Origin: Paraburkholderia sp. FT54
GTDB lineage: Bacteria > Pseudomonadota > Gammaproteobacteria > Burkholderiales > Burkholderiaceae
Direction of reading: 5' to 3'
NCBI RefSeq assembly: GCF_031585635.1
Contig: NZ_CP134195.1
Span: forward strand, 1,178,001-1,242,000
DNA: 64,000 nucleotides
The position numbers were made by a program, and so were the translations under genes. This document shows positions 35,371 through 45,579 of the stretch, piece after piece (position 1 is the first letter of the stretch; every line of letters starts with the position of its first letter). The notes beneath the pieces are model-generated. The model did not search any database. It saw nothing but the letters and a program-made list of their open reading frames with translations, and was not told where the DNA came from.

Positions 35371-35678
35371 ATTGTTCGATGTCTCCTTCTTTGTAGCCAA
35401 GGCGGCGCACGAGGCGCTGCGGGATGGAGGCAATCTTAAGCGATTCCCGCGCGCAGGCGCAGTCGGCCGAACGGCATAGGACGAATGACGGACCCCGGAA
35501 AGTCCCGCCATGTCTCATGCTGCCCGCTCAAACCTGGCCGAACGGCCAACCATGCCGCGCGCTGCCGCGCACGGGCGCCGATCCCGTATAATCAGTCGTT
35601 TAAGAAACAAACAGTTGGCGCATCCCACGATGCCGCCGGTAACAGCCAGGGAACTGGCAAACCCGTCCCCCGCACGCT
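35371..35678. other. Divergent promoter region, CoA-transferase / alaS
   Basis: About 310 bases carrying both promoters. A TATAAT at 35587-35592 is the likely -10 of alaS; no good -35 is visible at 17-base spacing. No gene inside. Confidence 0.5.
35587..35592 (+). promoter_or_regulatory. Probable alaS -10 box
   Basis: Consensus TATAAT, 87 bases before the alaS start codon. The matching -35 is weak. Confidence 0.5.
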
Positions 35679-38303
35679 ATGAAAGCCGCCGAAATCCGCG
35701 AGAAATTCCTCAAGTTCTTCGAATCGAAGGGCCATACGATCGTTCGCTCGTCGAGCCTTGTGCCCGGCAACGACCCGACCCTGCTCTTCACCAATTCGGG
35801 AATGGTGCAGTTCAAAGATGTGTTCCTCGGCGCGGAATCGCGCCCGTATTCGCGCGCCACGACGGCGCAGCGCAGCGTGCGCGCCGGCGGCAAGCATAAC
35901 GATCTGGAAAACGTCGGCTACACCGCGCGTCACCACACGTTCTTCGAAATGCTGGGCAACTTCTCGTTCGGCGACTACTTCAAGCGCGACGCGATCCACT
36001 ACGCGTGGGAACTGCTCACGGGCGTGTACCAGTTGCCGAAAGACAAGCTGTGGGTCACTGTCTATCACGAAGACGACGAAGCGCACGACATCTGGGCGAA
36101 GGAAGTGGGCGTGCCGGTCGAGCGCATCATCCGCATCGGCGACAACAAGGGCGCGCGCTACGCGTCGGACAACTTCTGGCAGATGGCCGACGTGGGCCCG
36201 TGCGGCCCGTGCTCGGAAATCTTCTACGACCACGGTCCGGACGTGTGGGGCGGCCCGCCGGGATCGCCGGAAGAAGACGGTGACCGCTACATCGAGATCT
36301 GGAATCTCGTGTTCATGCAGTTCAGCCGCGACGCGCAAGGCAACATGACGCCGCTGCCCAAGCAGTGCGTCGACACCGGCATGGGTCTGGAGCGTATCGC
36401 CGCCGTGCTGCAGCACGTGCACAGCAACTACGAGATCGACCTGTTCCAAGCGCTGATCAAGGCCGCCGGCCGCGAAACCGGCGTGAGCGATCTGACCAAC
36501 AACTCGCTGAAGGTGATCGCGGATCACATTCGCGCGTGCTCGTTCCTGATCGTCGACGGCGTGATTCCGGGCAACGAAGGCCGCGGCTATGTGCTGCGCC
36601 GCATCGTGCGCCGTGCGATCCGCCACGGCTACAAGCTGGGCAAGAAGGGTTCGTTCTTCCATCGTATGGTGGCCGACCTCGTTGCGCAAATGGGCGGCGC
36701 GTACCCGGAACTGAAGGAAGCCGAACAACGCGTGACCGACGTGCTGCGTCAGGAAGAGGAGCGCTTCTTCGAGACCATCGAGCACGGCATGTCGATTCTC
36801 GAGAGCGCGCTGGCCGACCTCGAAGCCAGGGGCGGCAAGACGCTCGACGGCGAACTCGCATTCAAGCTGCACGACACGTACGGCTTCCCGCTGGATCTGA
36901 CGGCGGACGTGTGCCGCGAGCGCGAAGTGACGGTCGACGAAGCCGCCTTCGACGAAGCCATGGCGCGTCAGCGCGAACAGGCTCGCGCGGCGGGCAAGTT
37001 CAAGATGGCGCAAGGCCTCGAATACTCGGGCGCGAAGACCACCTTCCACGGCTACGAAGAAATCGTCTTCGACGACGCGAAGGTGGTCGCGTTGTATGTG
37101 GACGGCGCCTCGGTGCAGCAAGTCAGTCACGGCCAGCAGGCTGTCGTCGTGCTGGACCACACGCCGTTCTACGCGGAGTCGGGTGGCCAGGTCGGCGACC
37201 AGGGCGTGCTGGCCAACGCGAGCGTGCGTTTCGCGGTGAGCGATACGCTGAAGGTGCAGGCCGACGTAGTCGGTCATCACGGCACGCTCGAGCAGGGCAC
37301 GCTGAAGGTGGGCGACGTCGTCAAGGCGGAAATCGACGCGGTGCGCCGCGCCCGCACGCAACGCAACCACTCGGCCACCCACCTGATGCACAAGGCGTTG
37401 CGCGAAGTGCTCGGGTCGCACGTGCAGCAGAAGGGCTCGCTCGTCGACGCGGACAAGACCCGTTTCGACTTCGCGCACAACGCGCCGATGACGGACGAGC
37501 AGGTCCGCCGCGTCGAGGAAATCGTCAACGCCGAGGTGCTGGCGAACGCGCCGGGCATCGTGCGCGTCATGCCGTTCGACGAAGCGGTGAAGGGCGGCGC
37601 GATGGCGCTGTTCGGCGAAAAGTACGGCGACGAAGTGCGAGTGCTCGACCTGGGCTTCTCGCGTGAATTGTGCGGCGGTACGCACGTTCATCGCACCGGC
37701 GACATCGGTCTCTTCAAGATCGTGATGGAAGGCGGTGTGGCGGCGGGCATCCGTCGTGTGGAAGCGATCACGGGCGACAACGCCGTGCGCTTCGTGCAGG
37801 ATCTCGACGCGCGTATCAATGCGGCCGCGGCTGTGTTGAAGGCGCAACCGTCTGAGCTGACGCAGCGGATCACGCAGGTGCAGGACCAGGTGAAATCGCT
37901 TGAGAAGGAACTAAGCGCGCTGAAGTCGAAGATGGCGTCGAGCCAGGGCGACGAGCTGGCCGGTCAGGCGATCGAAGTGGGCGGCGTGCACGTGCTGGCG
38001 GCTACGCTCGAAGGCGCGGACGTCAAGACGCTGCGCGAAACCGTCGACAAGCTGAAGGACAAGCTGAAGAGCGCGGCGATCGTGCTGGCCTCGGTGGAAG
38101 GCGGCAAGGTGAGCCTGATCGCCGGCGTCACGGCGGACGCGAGCAAGAAGGTCAAGGCGGGCGAACTGGTCAACTTCGTGGCGCAGCAAGTCGGCGGCAA
38201 GGGCGGCGGCCGTCCGGATATGGCTCAGGCTGGCGGCACCGAGCCGGCGAATCTGCCGGCGGCGCTGGCTGGCGTCAAGGGTTGGGTCGAAGGCCAGCTT
38301 TGA
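35679..38303 (+). CDS. alaS: Alanyl-tRNA synthetase
   Basis: A class II synthetase of 874 residues, the usual AlaS length. It has the catalytic core ([39 protein letters not shown]), then the editing domain with zinc/deacylation ligands His564 and His568 in HSATH and Cys665/His669 in CGGTH. The C-terminal coiled coil and C-Ala domain ([12 protein letters not shown]) follow. All motifs needed for charging tRNA-Ala and for hydrolysing mischarged Ser/Gly are present. A hairpin with a T tract follows the gene. Confidence 0.97.
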   Translation: MKAAEIREKFLKFFESKGHTIVRSSSLVPGNDPTLLFTNSGMVQFKDVFLGAESRPYSRATTAQRSVRAGGKHNDLENVGYTARHHTFFEMLGNFSFGDYFKRDAIHYAWELLTGVYQLPKDKLWVTVYHEDDEAHDIWAKEVGVPVERIIRIGDNKGARYASDNFWQMADVGPCGPCSEIFYDHGPDVWGGPPGSPEEDGDRYIEIWNLVFMQFSRDAQGNMTPLPKQCVDTGMGLERIAAVLQHVHSNYEIDLFQALIKAAGRETGVSDLTNNSLKVIADHIRACSFLIVDGVIPGNEGRGYVLRRIVRRAIRHGYKLGKKGSFFHRMVADLVAQMGGAYPELKEAEQRVTDVLRQEEERFFETIEHGMSILESALADLEARGGKTLDGELAFKLHDTYGFPLDLTADVCREREVTVDEAAFDEAMARQREQARAAGKFKMAQGLEYSGAKTTFHGYEEIVFDDAKVVALYVDGASVQQVSHGQQAVVVLDHTPFYAESGGQVGDQGVLANASVRFAVSDTLKVQADVVGHHGTLEQGTLKVGDVVKAEIDAVRRARTQRNHSATHLMHKALREVLGSHVQQKGSLVDADKTRFDFAHNAPMTDEQVRRVEEIVNAEVLANAPGIVRVMPFDEAVKGGAMALFGEKYGDEVRVLDLGFSRELCGGTHVHRTGDIGLFKIVMEGGVAAGIRRVEAITGDNAVRFVQDLDARINAAAAVLKAQPSELTQRITQVQDQVKSLEKELSALKSKMASSQGDELAGQAIEVGGVHVLAATLEGADVKTLRETVDKLKDKLKSAAIVLASVEGGKVSLIAGVTADASKKVKAGELVNFVAQQVGGKGGGRPDMAQAGGTEPANLPAALAGVKGWVEGQL

Positions 38304-38317
38304 TTCTGATGTGATTG

Positions 38318-38371
38318 GGCCACGCGGGGGGCGCCAGGGGTATGGGCGTCTCGCGTGGCCTAAGTCTTTTT
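38318..38371 (+). terminator. Terminator downstream of alaS
   Basis: A 9-bp stem GGCCACGCG (38318-38326) and CGCGTGGCC (38352-38360) with a long GC-rich loop, followed by TAAGTCTTTTT. Confidence 0.55.
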
Positions 38372-38435
38372 GAGGGGCTGGCGCGACGGGTTGTGGATTA
38401 GCGCCGCGCTACACCTCGTCTGTACCGTCAAAAAA

Positions 38436-39353
38436 TCAGGACGCCCCTTCCGCAGCCGTTGCGGCCTCGGGCAAACTCACGGCATCCTGCCGCATCACCA
38501 GCGCCTGCTTCAACGCATTCAGCGCGGACGAAAAGTGCCCGCGTCGCCACAACAGCAGTGTTTCGATCACCCCGATATCGGGCAGCTCGTGCACCGCGAT
38601 ATTGCTGGCGTCGGTCTGCAAATCCAGCACCGAACGCGGCGCCACCGCGACACCCGCGCCGGCGGCCACGCAAGCCACAATCGCGTGATAGGAGCCCAGC
38701 TCCAGCACGCGCGCCGGCCTCACGCCGTGCTCCAGATACCACTTTTCGATGTAGGTCCGGTAAGCGCAACCACGTTCGAACGCAATGAGCGTCGACAGCG
38801 CAATGTCCCGAACGTCACGAATCGGCCGATGCCCGCGCGGCGTCAGCATCACCAGTTCTTCCCTGAACACCGGCACCGACTCGAATAATTCGCCGAGCGC
38901 AGCCCGGTCCAGCGGCGTCGCCACCAGCGCGGCATCCACTTCGAATTCACGCACTCGATCGATCAGCTTGCCGGTCGTGCCGATCTCGAGTTCCAGCGCG
39001 ACGGCGGGCCACTGCTGGTGATAACGCGCGAGCAGGGCGGGAAGGCGCGTTGCCGCGACGCTTTCCATCGTGCCCAGACGCAACCGCCCGCTCGGCCGGT
39101 CCTCGCGCACCGCGTGACGCGCTTCGTCCGCGAGCGCGAGCAGGCGCTCGGCGTAGGGCAGCAGCGTCTCGCCGGCGGGCGTCAGCACGAGACGGCGGCC
39201 GTCGCGGATGAACAGGTCGGTACCCAGTTGTTCTTCAAGCTGCTTGATGCGCGTGGTGACGTTCGATTGCACGCGATTGAGCTTGGCGGCAGCGCGCGTC
39301 ACGCCGTTCTCCCGCACGACGGCGCGAAAAATGGTCAAGGCAGCCAGATCCAT
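38436..39353 (-). CDS. LysR-family transcriptional regulator
   Basis: A 305-residue LysR regulator. The winged HTH reads MDLAALTIFRAVVRENGVTRAAAKLNRVQSNVTTRIKQLEEQLG (N-terminal 60 residues), followed by the LysR substrate-binding fold with GRLRLGTMESVAATRLPALL. The start at 39353 is fixed by the HTH opening; the longer frame to 39590 would read through the divergent promoter. It is divergent from a YbfB-type MFS gene about 115 bases away, the common arrangement for a LysR protein controlling its neighbour. Confidence 0.92.
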   Translation of the reverse strand: MDLAALTIFRAVVRENGVTRAAAKLNRVQSNVTTRIKQLEEQLGTDLFIRDGRRLVLTPAGETLLPYAERLLALADEARHAVREDRPSGRLRLGTMESVAATRLPALLARYHQQWPAVALELEIGTTGKLIDRVREFEVDAALVATPLDRAALGELFESVPVFREELVMLTPRGHRPIRDVRDIALSTLIAFERGCAYRTYIEKWYLEHGVRPARVLELGSYHAIVACVAAGAGVAVAPRSVLDLQTDASNIAVHELPDIGVIETLLLWRRGHFSSALNALKQALVMRQDAVSLPEAATAAEGAS

Positions 39354-39468
39354 GATTCTCTCTAGGAGATGAGTGATATACGAATTATTCATTTTTTGTG
39401 ATTGAAAGGTCAAGCTACTATGGATGCAAGCCATCTGACCCACTGACCGCACGTATCGCCGCCCGCCC

Positions 39469-40908
39469 ATGAACGACCTCGCATCCACCGCTCCCGGCAG
39501 CTTCGCCGGACGCCACGCCGCCCGCAGTGCGGCGCTGGCCTGCATGGTTACCTTGGCCGTTGCGCTCGGTATCGGGCGATTTGCGTTCACGCCGCTCTTG
39601 CCGCTGATGCTTCACGGAGGCGCGTTCGGTCAGCCGCAGATCGACATTCAGCATGGCGGTTGGCTGGCGTCGTTTAATTACGCGGGGTATTTCGTCGGCG
39701 CGGTCACGTGCGCGGCACTGCGGATCGAGTCGGCGCGGATGGTGCGCGCGGGGCTCGCCGCGACGGTGCTACTGACGCTGATGATGGGCGTGACGAACCA
39801 GTTCTGGATTTGGGCGACGGTACGTTTCATCGCCGGCGCGGTCAGTGCCTGGACGTTCGTTTTCGCGTCCCAGTGGGGCTTGCGGCGGCTCGCCGAACTC
39901 GGTGCGCATGGGTGGGACGGAGTGATCTACACGGGGCCGGGCGTGGGCATCGTCGGAACGGGCCTGCTGGTTAGCGTGGCGGGTGGGTATGGGGCCACGA
40001 TGGGATGGCTCGGTTTCGGGCTGATTGCCGCAGTTCTGTCGATTGCGGTTTGGCCGGTGTTTGGCGCGGCATCCGGCGGTGGGGGAAAACGTCTGAGTGC
40101 TCGCATGGTTGGTTCCGGTAGTGGCGACCAGGCGAGCGTCGGCACAACGAGCCGACGTGTCGCCCGCCAGTTCGGCGAGACGGAACGCGCCGCAGCCAGA
40201 AGCGCCGCAGCTCAAAGCGCAGCAGCTCAAAGCGCAGCAGCTCAAAGCGCCGCAGCTCAAAGCGCCGCAGCCCAAAGCGCAGCAACTCGAGGCGCAGTCA
40301 GCCACGCCACCACAGCCCCCGTTCACCACCACACCGACACCTTCTGGCTCGTCCTCCTCTACGGTATTCCCGGTTTCGGCTACATCATCACCGCGACGTT
40401 CCTGCCAGTCATCGCACGTCACGCATTACCGGGCTCATCATGGCCCGATCTGTTCTGGCCGATGTTCGGCGCGGCGCTGATCGTCGGCGCGCTGCTGGCG
40501 GCGCGTTTGCCGGCGCATTGGGACAATCGCGCGCTGCTCGCCGGCTGCTACGTGCTCCAGGCATCCGGCATCGCCCTCGGTATCATCTGGCCGACAGCCG
40601 GCGGTTTCTCATTCGGCAGCATCCTGATCGGCTTGCCGTTCACCGCGATCACCCTGTTCGCGATGCGCGAAGCCCGGCGCCTGCGTGGTGACGACGCTGC
40701 CGGTCTGATGGGCTACGCGACGGCGGCTTACGGCGTCGGTCAGATCGTCGGCCCGCTGGTTGCCGCGCCGATCGCCGAGCAGACCGGATCGTTTTCGCCG
40801 GCGTTGTGGCTGGCGGCGGGCGCGCTGCTGCTGGGCGCGGCCGGGCTGATCGTCGTCGCGCGCATGCCGCGTGGCCGGGGCCGCATGCCCGATTGCGGCT
40901 GCAACTGA
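39469..40908 (+). CDS. YbfB/YjiJ-family MFS transporter with repeat-expanded central loop
   Basis: A 479-residue major-facilitator permease with two six-helix halves. The opening MVTLAVALGIGRFAFTPLLPLML is diagnostic of the YbfB/YjiJ family; GPGVGIVGTGLL and the second-half helices are also visible. The central cytoplasmic loop (about residues 200-285) is far longer than usual and contains five or more Ser-Ala-Ala-Ala-Gln repeats encoded by a 15-base tandem array. Substrate unknown. Probably regulated by the divergent LysR protein. Confidence 0.88.
   Translation: MNDLASTAPGSFAGRHAARSAALACMVTLAVALGIGRFAFTPLLPLMLHGGAFGQPQIDIQHGGWLASFNYAGYFVGAVTCAALRIESARMVRAGLAATVLLTLMMGVTNQFWIWATVRFIAGAVSAWTFVFASQWGLRRLAELGAHGWDGVIYTGPGVGIVGTGLLVSVAGGYGATMGWLGFGLIAAVLSIAVWPVFGAASGGGGKRLSARMVGSGSGDQASVGTTSRRVARQFGETERAAARSAAAQSAAAQSAAAQSAAAQSAAAQSAATRGAVSHATTAPVHHHTDTFWLVLLYGIPGFGYIITATFLPVIARHALPGSSWPDLFWPMFGAALIVGALLAARLPAHWDNRALLAGCYVLQASGIALGIIWPTAGGFSFGSILIGLPFTAITLFAMREARRLRGDDAAGLMGYATAAYGVGQIVGPLVAAPIAEQTGSFSPALWLAAGALLLGAAGLIVVARMPRGRGRMPDCGCN
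40186..40290 (+). repeat. 15-base tandem repeat (about 7 units) inside the MFS gene
   Basis: Unit AGCGCCGCAGCTCAA and close variants (C/A at position 6, T/C at 12), six clear copies from 40201 to 40290 plus a degenerate first copy. Being a multiple of three, unit gain or loss keeps the frame; it encodes Ser-Ala-Ala-Ala-Gln. Confidence 0.92.
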
Positions 40909-41033
40909 GCGCACATCGATAAAGGTGTCGCTGCCCATGCCGTAGCGGTCGGAAAACAAATAACCGACGAGCGCACTAAAATGACCGCTTTCCCGTCATC
41001 CCAGCGCGCCCATTGCCGGACGCGCCGCCAGCC

Positions 41034-42065
41034 ATGCAACATTTCGCGTCCGACAACTACGCCGGCATCTGTCCCGAAGCGCTCCAGGCGCTGATCGCCG
41101 CCAACAACAGCGGCCACGAGCCGGCCTACGGCGACGACTCCTGGACCAGCCAGGTGTGCGACCGTCTGCGCGAACTGTTCCAGACCGACTGCGAAGTGTT
41201 CTTCGTGTTCAACGGCACGGCGGCCAATTCGCTGGCGCTCGCGTCGTTGTGCCAGTCGTACCACTCGGTGATCTGCCACGAACTCGCGCACATCGAGACC
41301 GACGAATGCGGCGGCCCGGAGTTCTTCTCGAACGGCTCGAAGCTGCTGACGGCGCCGGGCATCGGCGGCAAGCTCACGCCGGATGCGATCGAAGCGGTGG
41401 TCACACGCCGCGCCGACATCCACTATCCAAAGCCGAAAGTCGTCACGCTGACCCAATCGACGGAAGTCGGCACGGTCTACAGCGTCGAGGAAGTGCGGGC
41501 AATCGCGGCGATCGCCAAACGGCGTCATCTGAAAGTGCATGTGGACGGCGCCCGTTTCGCCAACGCGGTCGCCGCGCTGGACGTGCATCCGTCGGAGATC
41601 ACGTGGCGCGCGGGCGTCGACGTGCTGTGCTTCGGCGGCACCAAGAACGGCTTGCCGGTCGGTGAAGCGGTGGTGTTCTTCGACCGCGCGCTCGCCGCCG
41701 ATTTCGCCTACCGCCTGAAGCAGGCCGGCCAACTGGCCTCGAAGATGCGCTTCATTTCCGCGCCGTGGCTCGGTCTGCTCGATAACGATGTCTGGCTGCG
41801 CAATGCGCGCCACGCGAATGCGATGGCGCAACTGCTGCAAACGCGGTTGCAGGAGATTCCGGGCGTGAGCATCATGTTTCCCGGAGAATCGAACGCGGTG
41901 TTTGCGCAATTGCCCGCGCAAGCCGCCAAGGCCATGCGCGCGCGCGGCTGGAAGTTCTACGAATTCATCGGCGCGGGCGGATGCCGGCTGATGTGCGCGT
42001 GGGATACCCAGCCGGAAACCGTCGAACGGTTCGCCGCCGAGGTTCGCGAGTTGTGCGCGGCGTGA
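41034..42065 (+). CDS. ltaE: Low-specificity L-threonine aldolase
   Basis: A 343-residue fold-type I PLP enzyme that splits threonine or allo-threonine into glycine and acetaldehyde. Motifs: FASDNYAGICPEALQAL at the N-terminus, GTAANSLAL, HVDGARFANA with the PLP Asp171, and the Schiff-base Lys204 in FGGTKNGLPVG. The start at ATG 41034 is preferred over an in-frame TTG at 41013. The 343-residue size suits the family. Monocistronic. Confidence 0.92.
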   Translation: MQHFASDNYAGICPEALQALIAANNSGHEPAYGDDSWTSQVCDRLRELFQTDCEVFFVFNGTAANSLALASLCQSYHSVICHELAHIETDECGGPEFFSNGSKLLTAPGIGGKLTPDAIEAVVTRRADIHYPKPKVVTLTQSTEVGTVYSVEEVRAIAAIAKRRHLKVHVDGARFANAVAALDVHPSEITWRAGVDVLCFGGTKNGLPVGEAVVFFDRALAADFAYRLKQAGQLASKMRFISAPWLGLLDNDVWLRNARHANAMAQLLQTRLQEIPGVSIMFPGESNAVFAQLPAQAAKAMRARGWKFYEFIGAGGCRLMCAWDTQPETVERFAAEVRELCAA

Positions 42066-42315
42066 GGCCGTGTTCGACCAGGGGCGCCGAAGTGCCGGGC
42101 CATGATCGCGTCGAGATCGCGCGTTGACCTGAGCGCCAACGCGCGCACGGGCCGGAACGTAAGCCAGAACGTAAGCCGAGCACTATTTCACGCACCAACC
42201 AGAACGCGAGTTCAAGCACCCTTGCGTGCACCGACTGGAACGGCAACCGCAAACCGCGCGTCACGTCCAGAAGCTGCAAGCCATCATACGAGATCAACGG
42301 AACGTCCTCTTCGCC

Positions 42316-42846
42316 ATGACCGAATACCGATTTTGCCCACGCTGCGCCACGCGTTTGACCGAGCGCGCCGATGCCGAACACGAAGGCGGCCGCATCCGCC
42401 AGACCTGCCCCGATCCGGCGTGCGGGTACGTCCACTGGAACAACCCGCTGCCGGTGGTGGCGGCGATCGTCGAGTACGAAGGCAGGATTCTGCTGGCGCG
42501 TAATGCGGCCTGGCAGGAGGGCATGTTCGCGCTGATCACAGGCTTCCTCGAAAACGGCGAAACGCCGGAAGAGGGCGTTGCCCGCGAAGTGCTCGAGGAG
42601 ACCTCGTTGCACGCGGAGACGGTCGAGCTGATCGGTGTGTACGAATTCATCCGCAAGAACGAACTGATCATCGCGTATCACGTGAAGGCGTACGGCACGA
42701 TCGCATTGTCGCCGGAGTTGCTGGAGTACCGGCTGGTTGAGCCGGCCAGGCTGCGGCCGTGGCGCGCGGGCACCGGCCAGGCGCTCGGCGAATGGATGCG
42801 GCGGCGCGGCTTGCCGTTCGAGTTTGTCGAAAGGCCGGGCCAGTGA
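42316..42846 (+). CDS. Nudix hydrolase with N-terminal zinc ribbon
   Basis: A 176-residue protein. Residues 7-36 form a four-cysteine ribbon (CPRC at 7-10, then Cys31 and Cys36 in CPDPACGY), like NudC-type and related Nudix proteins. The Nudix box is Gly76-x5-Glu82-x7-REVLEETSL, with Ser in place of the usual final Gly. Substrate is probably a dinucleotide or ADP-ribose-like molecule, by family only. The thioesterase gene follows 55 bases later on the same strand. Confidence 0.88.
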   Translation: MTEYRFCPRCATRLTERADAEHEGGRIRQTCPDPACGYVHWNNPLPVVAAIVEYEGRILLARNAAWQEGMFALITGFLENGETPEEGVAREVLEETSLHAETVELIGVYEFIRKNELIIAYHVKAYGTIALSPELLEYRLVEPARLRPWRAGTGQALGEWMRRRGLPFEFVERPGQ

Positions 42847-42901
42847 GCCGGCCGACAAACCACACAACGTTCACGATCACGCCCGAGACAACCACGCCAG
42901 C

Positions 42902-43351
42902 ATGAACAAACCCGCATCCGCCGCGCGCAGTGCCTACCGGCATTTCCTGACGATCCCCACCCGCTGGATGGACAACGACGTCTACGGCCATGTGAACAAC
43001 GTCGTCTACTACAGCTACTTCGACACCGTGGTGAACGAGTATCTGATCCGCACCGGCGTGCTCGATTTCGAGCAGGGCGAGACGATCGGCCTCGTGGTCG
43101 AGACGCATTGCAGCTATTTCGCGCCGCTGGTGTTTCCCGACCGGATCGACGCGGGCCTGCGCGTCATACGCCTCGGCACGTCGAGCGTGCGCTATCAGGT
43201 GGGTCTCTTCAAGGAAGGCGACGATCAGCCCGCCGCGCAAGGACACTTCGTGCATGTGTATGTGAATCGTGTCACGAGGCGCCCGGTGCATTTGCCCGCC
43301 GAACTGCGCGCGGCGCTCGAACCGTTGAACGTCGCCGACCAGCCGGACTAG
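42902..43351 (+). CDS. Acyl-CoA thioesterase (4HBT hotdog fold)
   Basis: A 149-residue hotdog thioesterase of the YbgC/4-hydroxybenzoyl-CoA type. The active-site stretch is RWMDNDVYGHVNNVVYYSYFD (residues 21-41, Asp26 likely catalytic), with GHVNN as the helix cap motif. It would cleave an acyl-CoA. The livH start codon is only 4 bases after its stop, so it is probably co-transcribed with the transporter, suggesting a link between the transported compound and CoA metabolism. Confidence 0.9.
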   Translation: MNKPASAARSAYRHFLTIPTRWMDNDVYGHVNNVVYYSYFDTVVNEYLIRTGVLDFEQGETIGLVVETHCSYFAPLVFPDRIDAGLRVIRLGTSSVRYQVGLFKEGDDQPAAQGHFVHVYVNRVTRRPVHLPAELRAALEPLNVADQPD

Positions 43352-43355
43352 GCAC

Positions 43356-44294
43356 GTGCAGTCGTTCGTCATCAACCTGCTCAACGGCGTCAGTTACGGC
43401 CTGCTGCTGTTCATGCTGTCGGCGGGACTCACGCTGATTTTCAGCATGCTCGGCGTGCTGAATTTCGCCCACGCGAGCTTCTACATGCTCGGCGCTTACG
43501 TCGGATTTTCGGTGGCGGCGCACGCGGGGTTCTGGAGCGCGCTGGTCGTTGCGCCGCTTGTGGTTGGGCTGCTCGGCGCGGCATTGGAGCGTTGGCTATT
43601 GAGACGCGTGCGCGTGCATGGCCATCTCGCCGAGTTGCTGCTGACGTTCGGCGCCGCGTATCTGCTTGGCGAACTCGTCAAGCTCGGCTGGGGTTTGAGT
43701 CCGCTCTCGGCGACCGTGCCGGCCGTGCTCGACGGGCCGCTTTTCACGGTATATGGCGCGGCCTTCGCACGCTACCGGGCGTTCATGATGGCGGTGTCGC
43801 TCGTCATGCTGGCCGTGCTGTTCGCGGTGCTGCGCGTGTCGAAGGCGGGCCTGATCGTGCGCGCCGCGCTCACGCACGCGAGCGCCGTCGAAGCGCTCGG
43901 CCACAACGTGCCGCGCGTGTTCACCGGCGTGTTCGCAGCGGGCACGGCGCTTGCCGCGCTGGCCGGCGTGATCGGCGCGCCGCTCTTCGTGATCGAACCG
44001 GCGATGGCGGAGTCGCTCGGCTCGATCGTGTTCGTGGTGGTCGTGATCGGCGGGCTGGGTTCGCTGAGCGGCGCGCTGGCGGCGTCGCTGCTGGTCGGCT
44101 GCGTGCAGACGCTGGCGGTAGCGAGCAACGTGTCGCTGGGCGACGTGCTGTCCATTTTCGACGCGACGCTGCCGGCCGAATGGGACGCGCTGACGCTCGC
44201 GCAACTCGCGCCGCTGATCCCCTATCTGCTGCTGGTGGCGATGCTGGCGCTGCGTCCGCGCGGACTTTTCGGGCGGCGTGACGATCATGCATGA
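43356..44294 (+). CDS. livH: Branched-chain amino-acid-type ABC permease LivH
   Basis: A 312-residue inner-membrane permease with about eight helices. It opens NLLNGVSYGLLLFMLSAGLTLIFSMLGVLNFAHASFYMLG, the LivH hallmark, and has the coupling helix region VEALGHNVPRVFTGVFAAGTALAALAGV. GTG start. First transporter gene of livHMGF. The cluster lacks a binding-protein gene, so the substrate (branched-chain amino acids, amides, aromatic acids) is unknown. Confidence 0.93.
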   Translation: MQSFVINLLNGVSYGLLLFMLSAGLTLIFSMLGVLNFAHASFYMLGAYVGFSVAAHAGFWSALVVAPLVVGLLGAALERWLLRRVRVHGHLAELLLTFGAAYLLGELVKLGWGLSPLSATVPAVLDGPLFTVYGAAFARYRAFMMAVSLVMLAVLFAVLRVSKAGLIVRAALTHASAVEALGHNVPRVFTGVFAAGTALAALAGVIGAPLFVIEPAMAESLGSIVFVVVVIGGLGSLSGALAASLLVGCVQTLAVASNVSLGDVLSIFDATLPAEWDALTLAQLAPLIPYLLLVAMLALRPRGLFGRRDDHA

Positions 44295-45579
44295 GGCCAA
44301 TGAATCGTCAGCAATGTCCGTGAGCGCGCTCCGCGCGCAGTGGCGCGTGCTTGCGCCATGGCTTGCGCTCGTCCTGTTGCTCGCCGTGCCGCCTTTCATC
44401 TGGCCGCAGAGCTGGCTGCTCGCCTATCTCGCCCAGACCGCGACGATGATCGTGTTCGCGCTTTCCTACAGCCTGCTGCTGGGCGAGACCGGACTGCTGT
44501 CGTTCGGTCACGCCGCTTACTCCGGCCTTGGCGCGTTGCTGGCCGCGCAGGTGTTCAATCGGATCGGCGTGCCGCTCGTCTTGCTGCCACTGGTCGGCGG
44601 GATCGGCGGCGCGCTGTGCGGCGTGCTGTTCGGTTTTATCTCGACGCGGCGCGCCGGCACGGCCTTCGCGATGATCACGCTCGGTCTTGGCGAACTCGTG
44701 GCGGCCGCGGCGTGGACGCTGCCCGACTGGTTCGGCGGCGAAGCGGGCGTGGCGATCGACCGCGCGAGCGGACCGCTGCTGGGAAGCTGGAGCTTCGGTC
44801 CGGCGCGCGAGGCTTATGCACTGATCGCCGTGTGGTGCCTGCTCGCGTGCGCCGCGATGTTCGCGCTCACGCGCACGCCTTTCATGCGCCTTGCCAACGC
44901 CGTGCGCGACAATCCGGTGCGGGCCGCGGCGATTGGCTGCTACCCGCGCCGCATTCGCTATGGCGTGGTGGTGATATCGGCGTTTTTCGCGGGTATCGCG
45001 GGGACGTTGGCGCTGATCAATGTGGAACTGGTGTCGACGGAAAGCGTCGCAATGATGCGCTCGGGCGCGGTGCTGATCGCCACGGTGATCGGCGGCACGG
45101 CGGCGTTCTTCGGGCCGGTCGCCGGCGCGGTCGTCCTGACGTTTTTCAGCGTCGCGGTGGCGAGCGTCACGCGGGCCTGGCTGTTTTATCTGGGCCTGTT
45201 CTTCATCGTGGTCGTGGTGCTTTCGCCGGATGGATTGGCGGGCTTCGCTCAGCGTCATACGACGCGTGTGGCCGCGCATGGCTGGCGCCGGTGCCGCGCG
45301 GCTTACCTGTGGGGCACGGCCGCCGCGTTGCTGTGGACCGCGGCCGCTGTGCTCGCCGTGCAATGGGCCTACGCGGCGCAATTCGGTCTGGACGAGGGCG
45401 CGGCGTTCAACGTCGCCGGTGTGCCGTCGTGGATCGACGCGTCGCCACTTTATTTCGGCGCCACGCTCTTTGTGCTGGCTGCGCTGGGAGGACTGTCCGC
45501 GCATTACGCGATTCGCGCGCAAGCGCTTCTTGCAGCCATGCGTTCGAGCACCACGCACTCCGCCGGAGCCTCGCAATGA
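44287..45579 (+). CDS. livM: Branched-chain amino-acid-type ABC permease LivM with C-terminal extension
   Basis: A permease of about 430 residues. Core motifs: TATMIVFALSYSLLLGETGLLSFGHAAYSGLGALLAA, RRAGTAFAMITLGLGELV and GTAAFFGPVAGAVVL. Family members normally end soon after the GLAG segment (here about residue 323). This protein continues for more than 100 residues with two further hydrophobic helices (LWGTAAALLWTAAAVLAVQW and LYFGATLFVLAALGGLSAHY). The start overlaps the livH end; a GTG at 44278 is an alternative. The ATGA overlap with livG couples the two. Confidence 0.9.
   Translation: MHEANESSAMSVSALRAQWRVLAPWLALVLLLAVPPFIWPQSWLLAYLAQTATMIVFALSYSLLLGETGLLSFGHAAYSGLGALLAAQVFNRIGVPLVLLPLVGGIGGALCGVLFGFISTRRAGTAFAMITLGLGELVAAAAWTLPDWFGGEAGVAIDRASGPLLGSWSFGPAREAYALIAVWCLLACAAMFALTRTPFMRLANAVRDNPVRAAAIGCYPRRIRYGVVVISAFFAGIAGTLALINVELVSTESVAMMRSGAVLIATVIGGTAAFFGPVAGAVVLTFFSVAVASVTRAWLFYLGLFFIVVVVLSPDGLAGFAQRHTTRVAAHGWRRCRAAYLWGTAAALLWTAAAVLAVQWAYAAQFGLDEGAAFNVAGVPSWIDASPLYFGATLFVLAALGGLSAHYAIRAQALLAAMRSSTTHSAGASQ

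Noticed and set aside
35592..37847. A 751-codon frame antisense to alaS, and similar long antisense frames over glnS, iolD, valS and ggt
   Set aside because: These are GC-rich shadow frames, rich in Arg, His and Ala, opposite well-conserved genes.
40186..40290. Regular short repeats taken as a CRISPR array
   Set aside because: Units are directly adjacent, 15 bases, with no spacers, and lie in frame inside a transporter gene.
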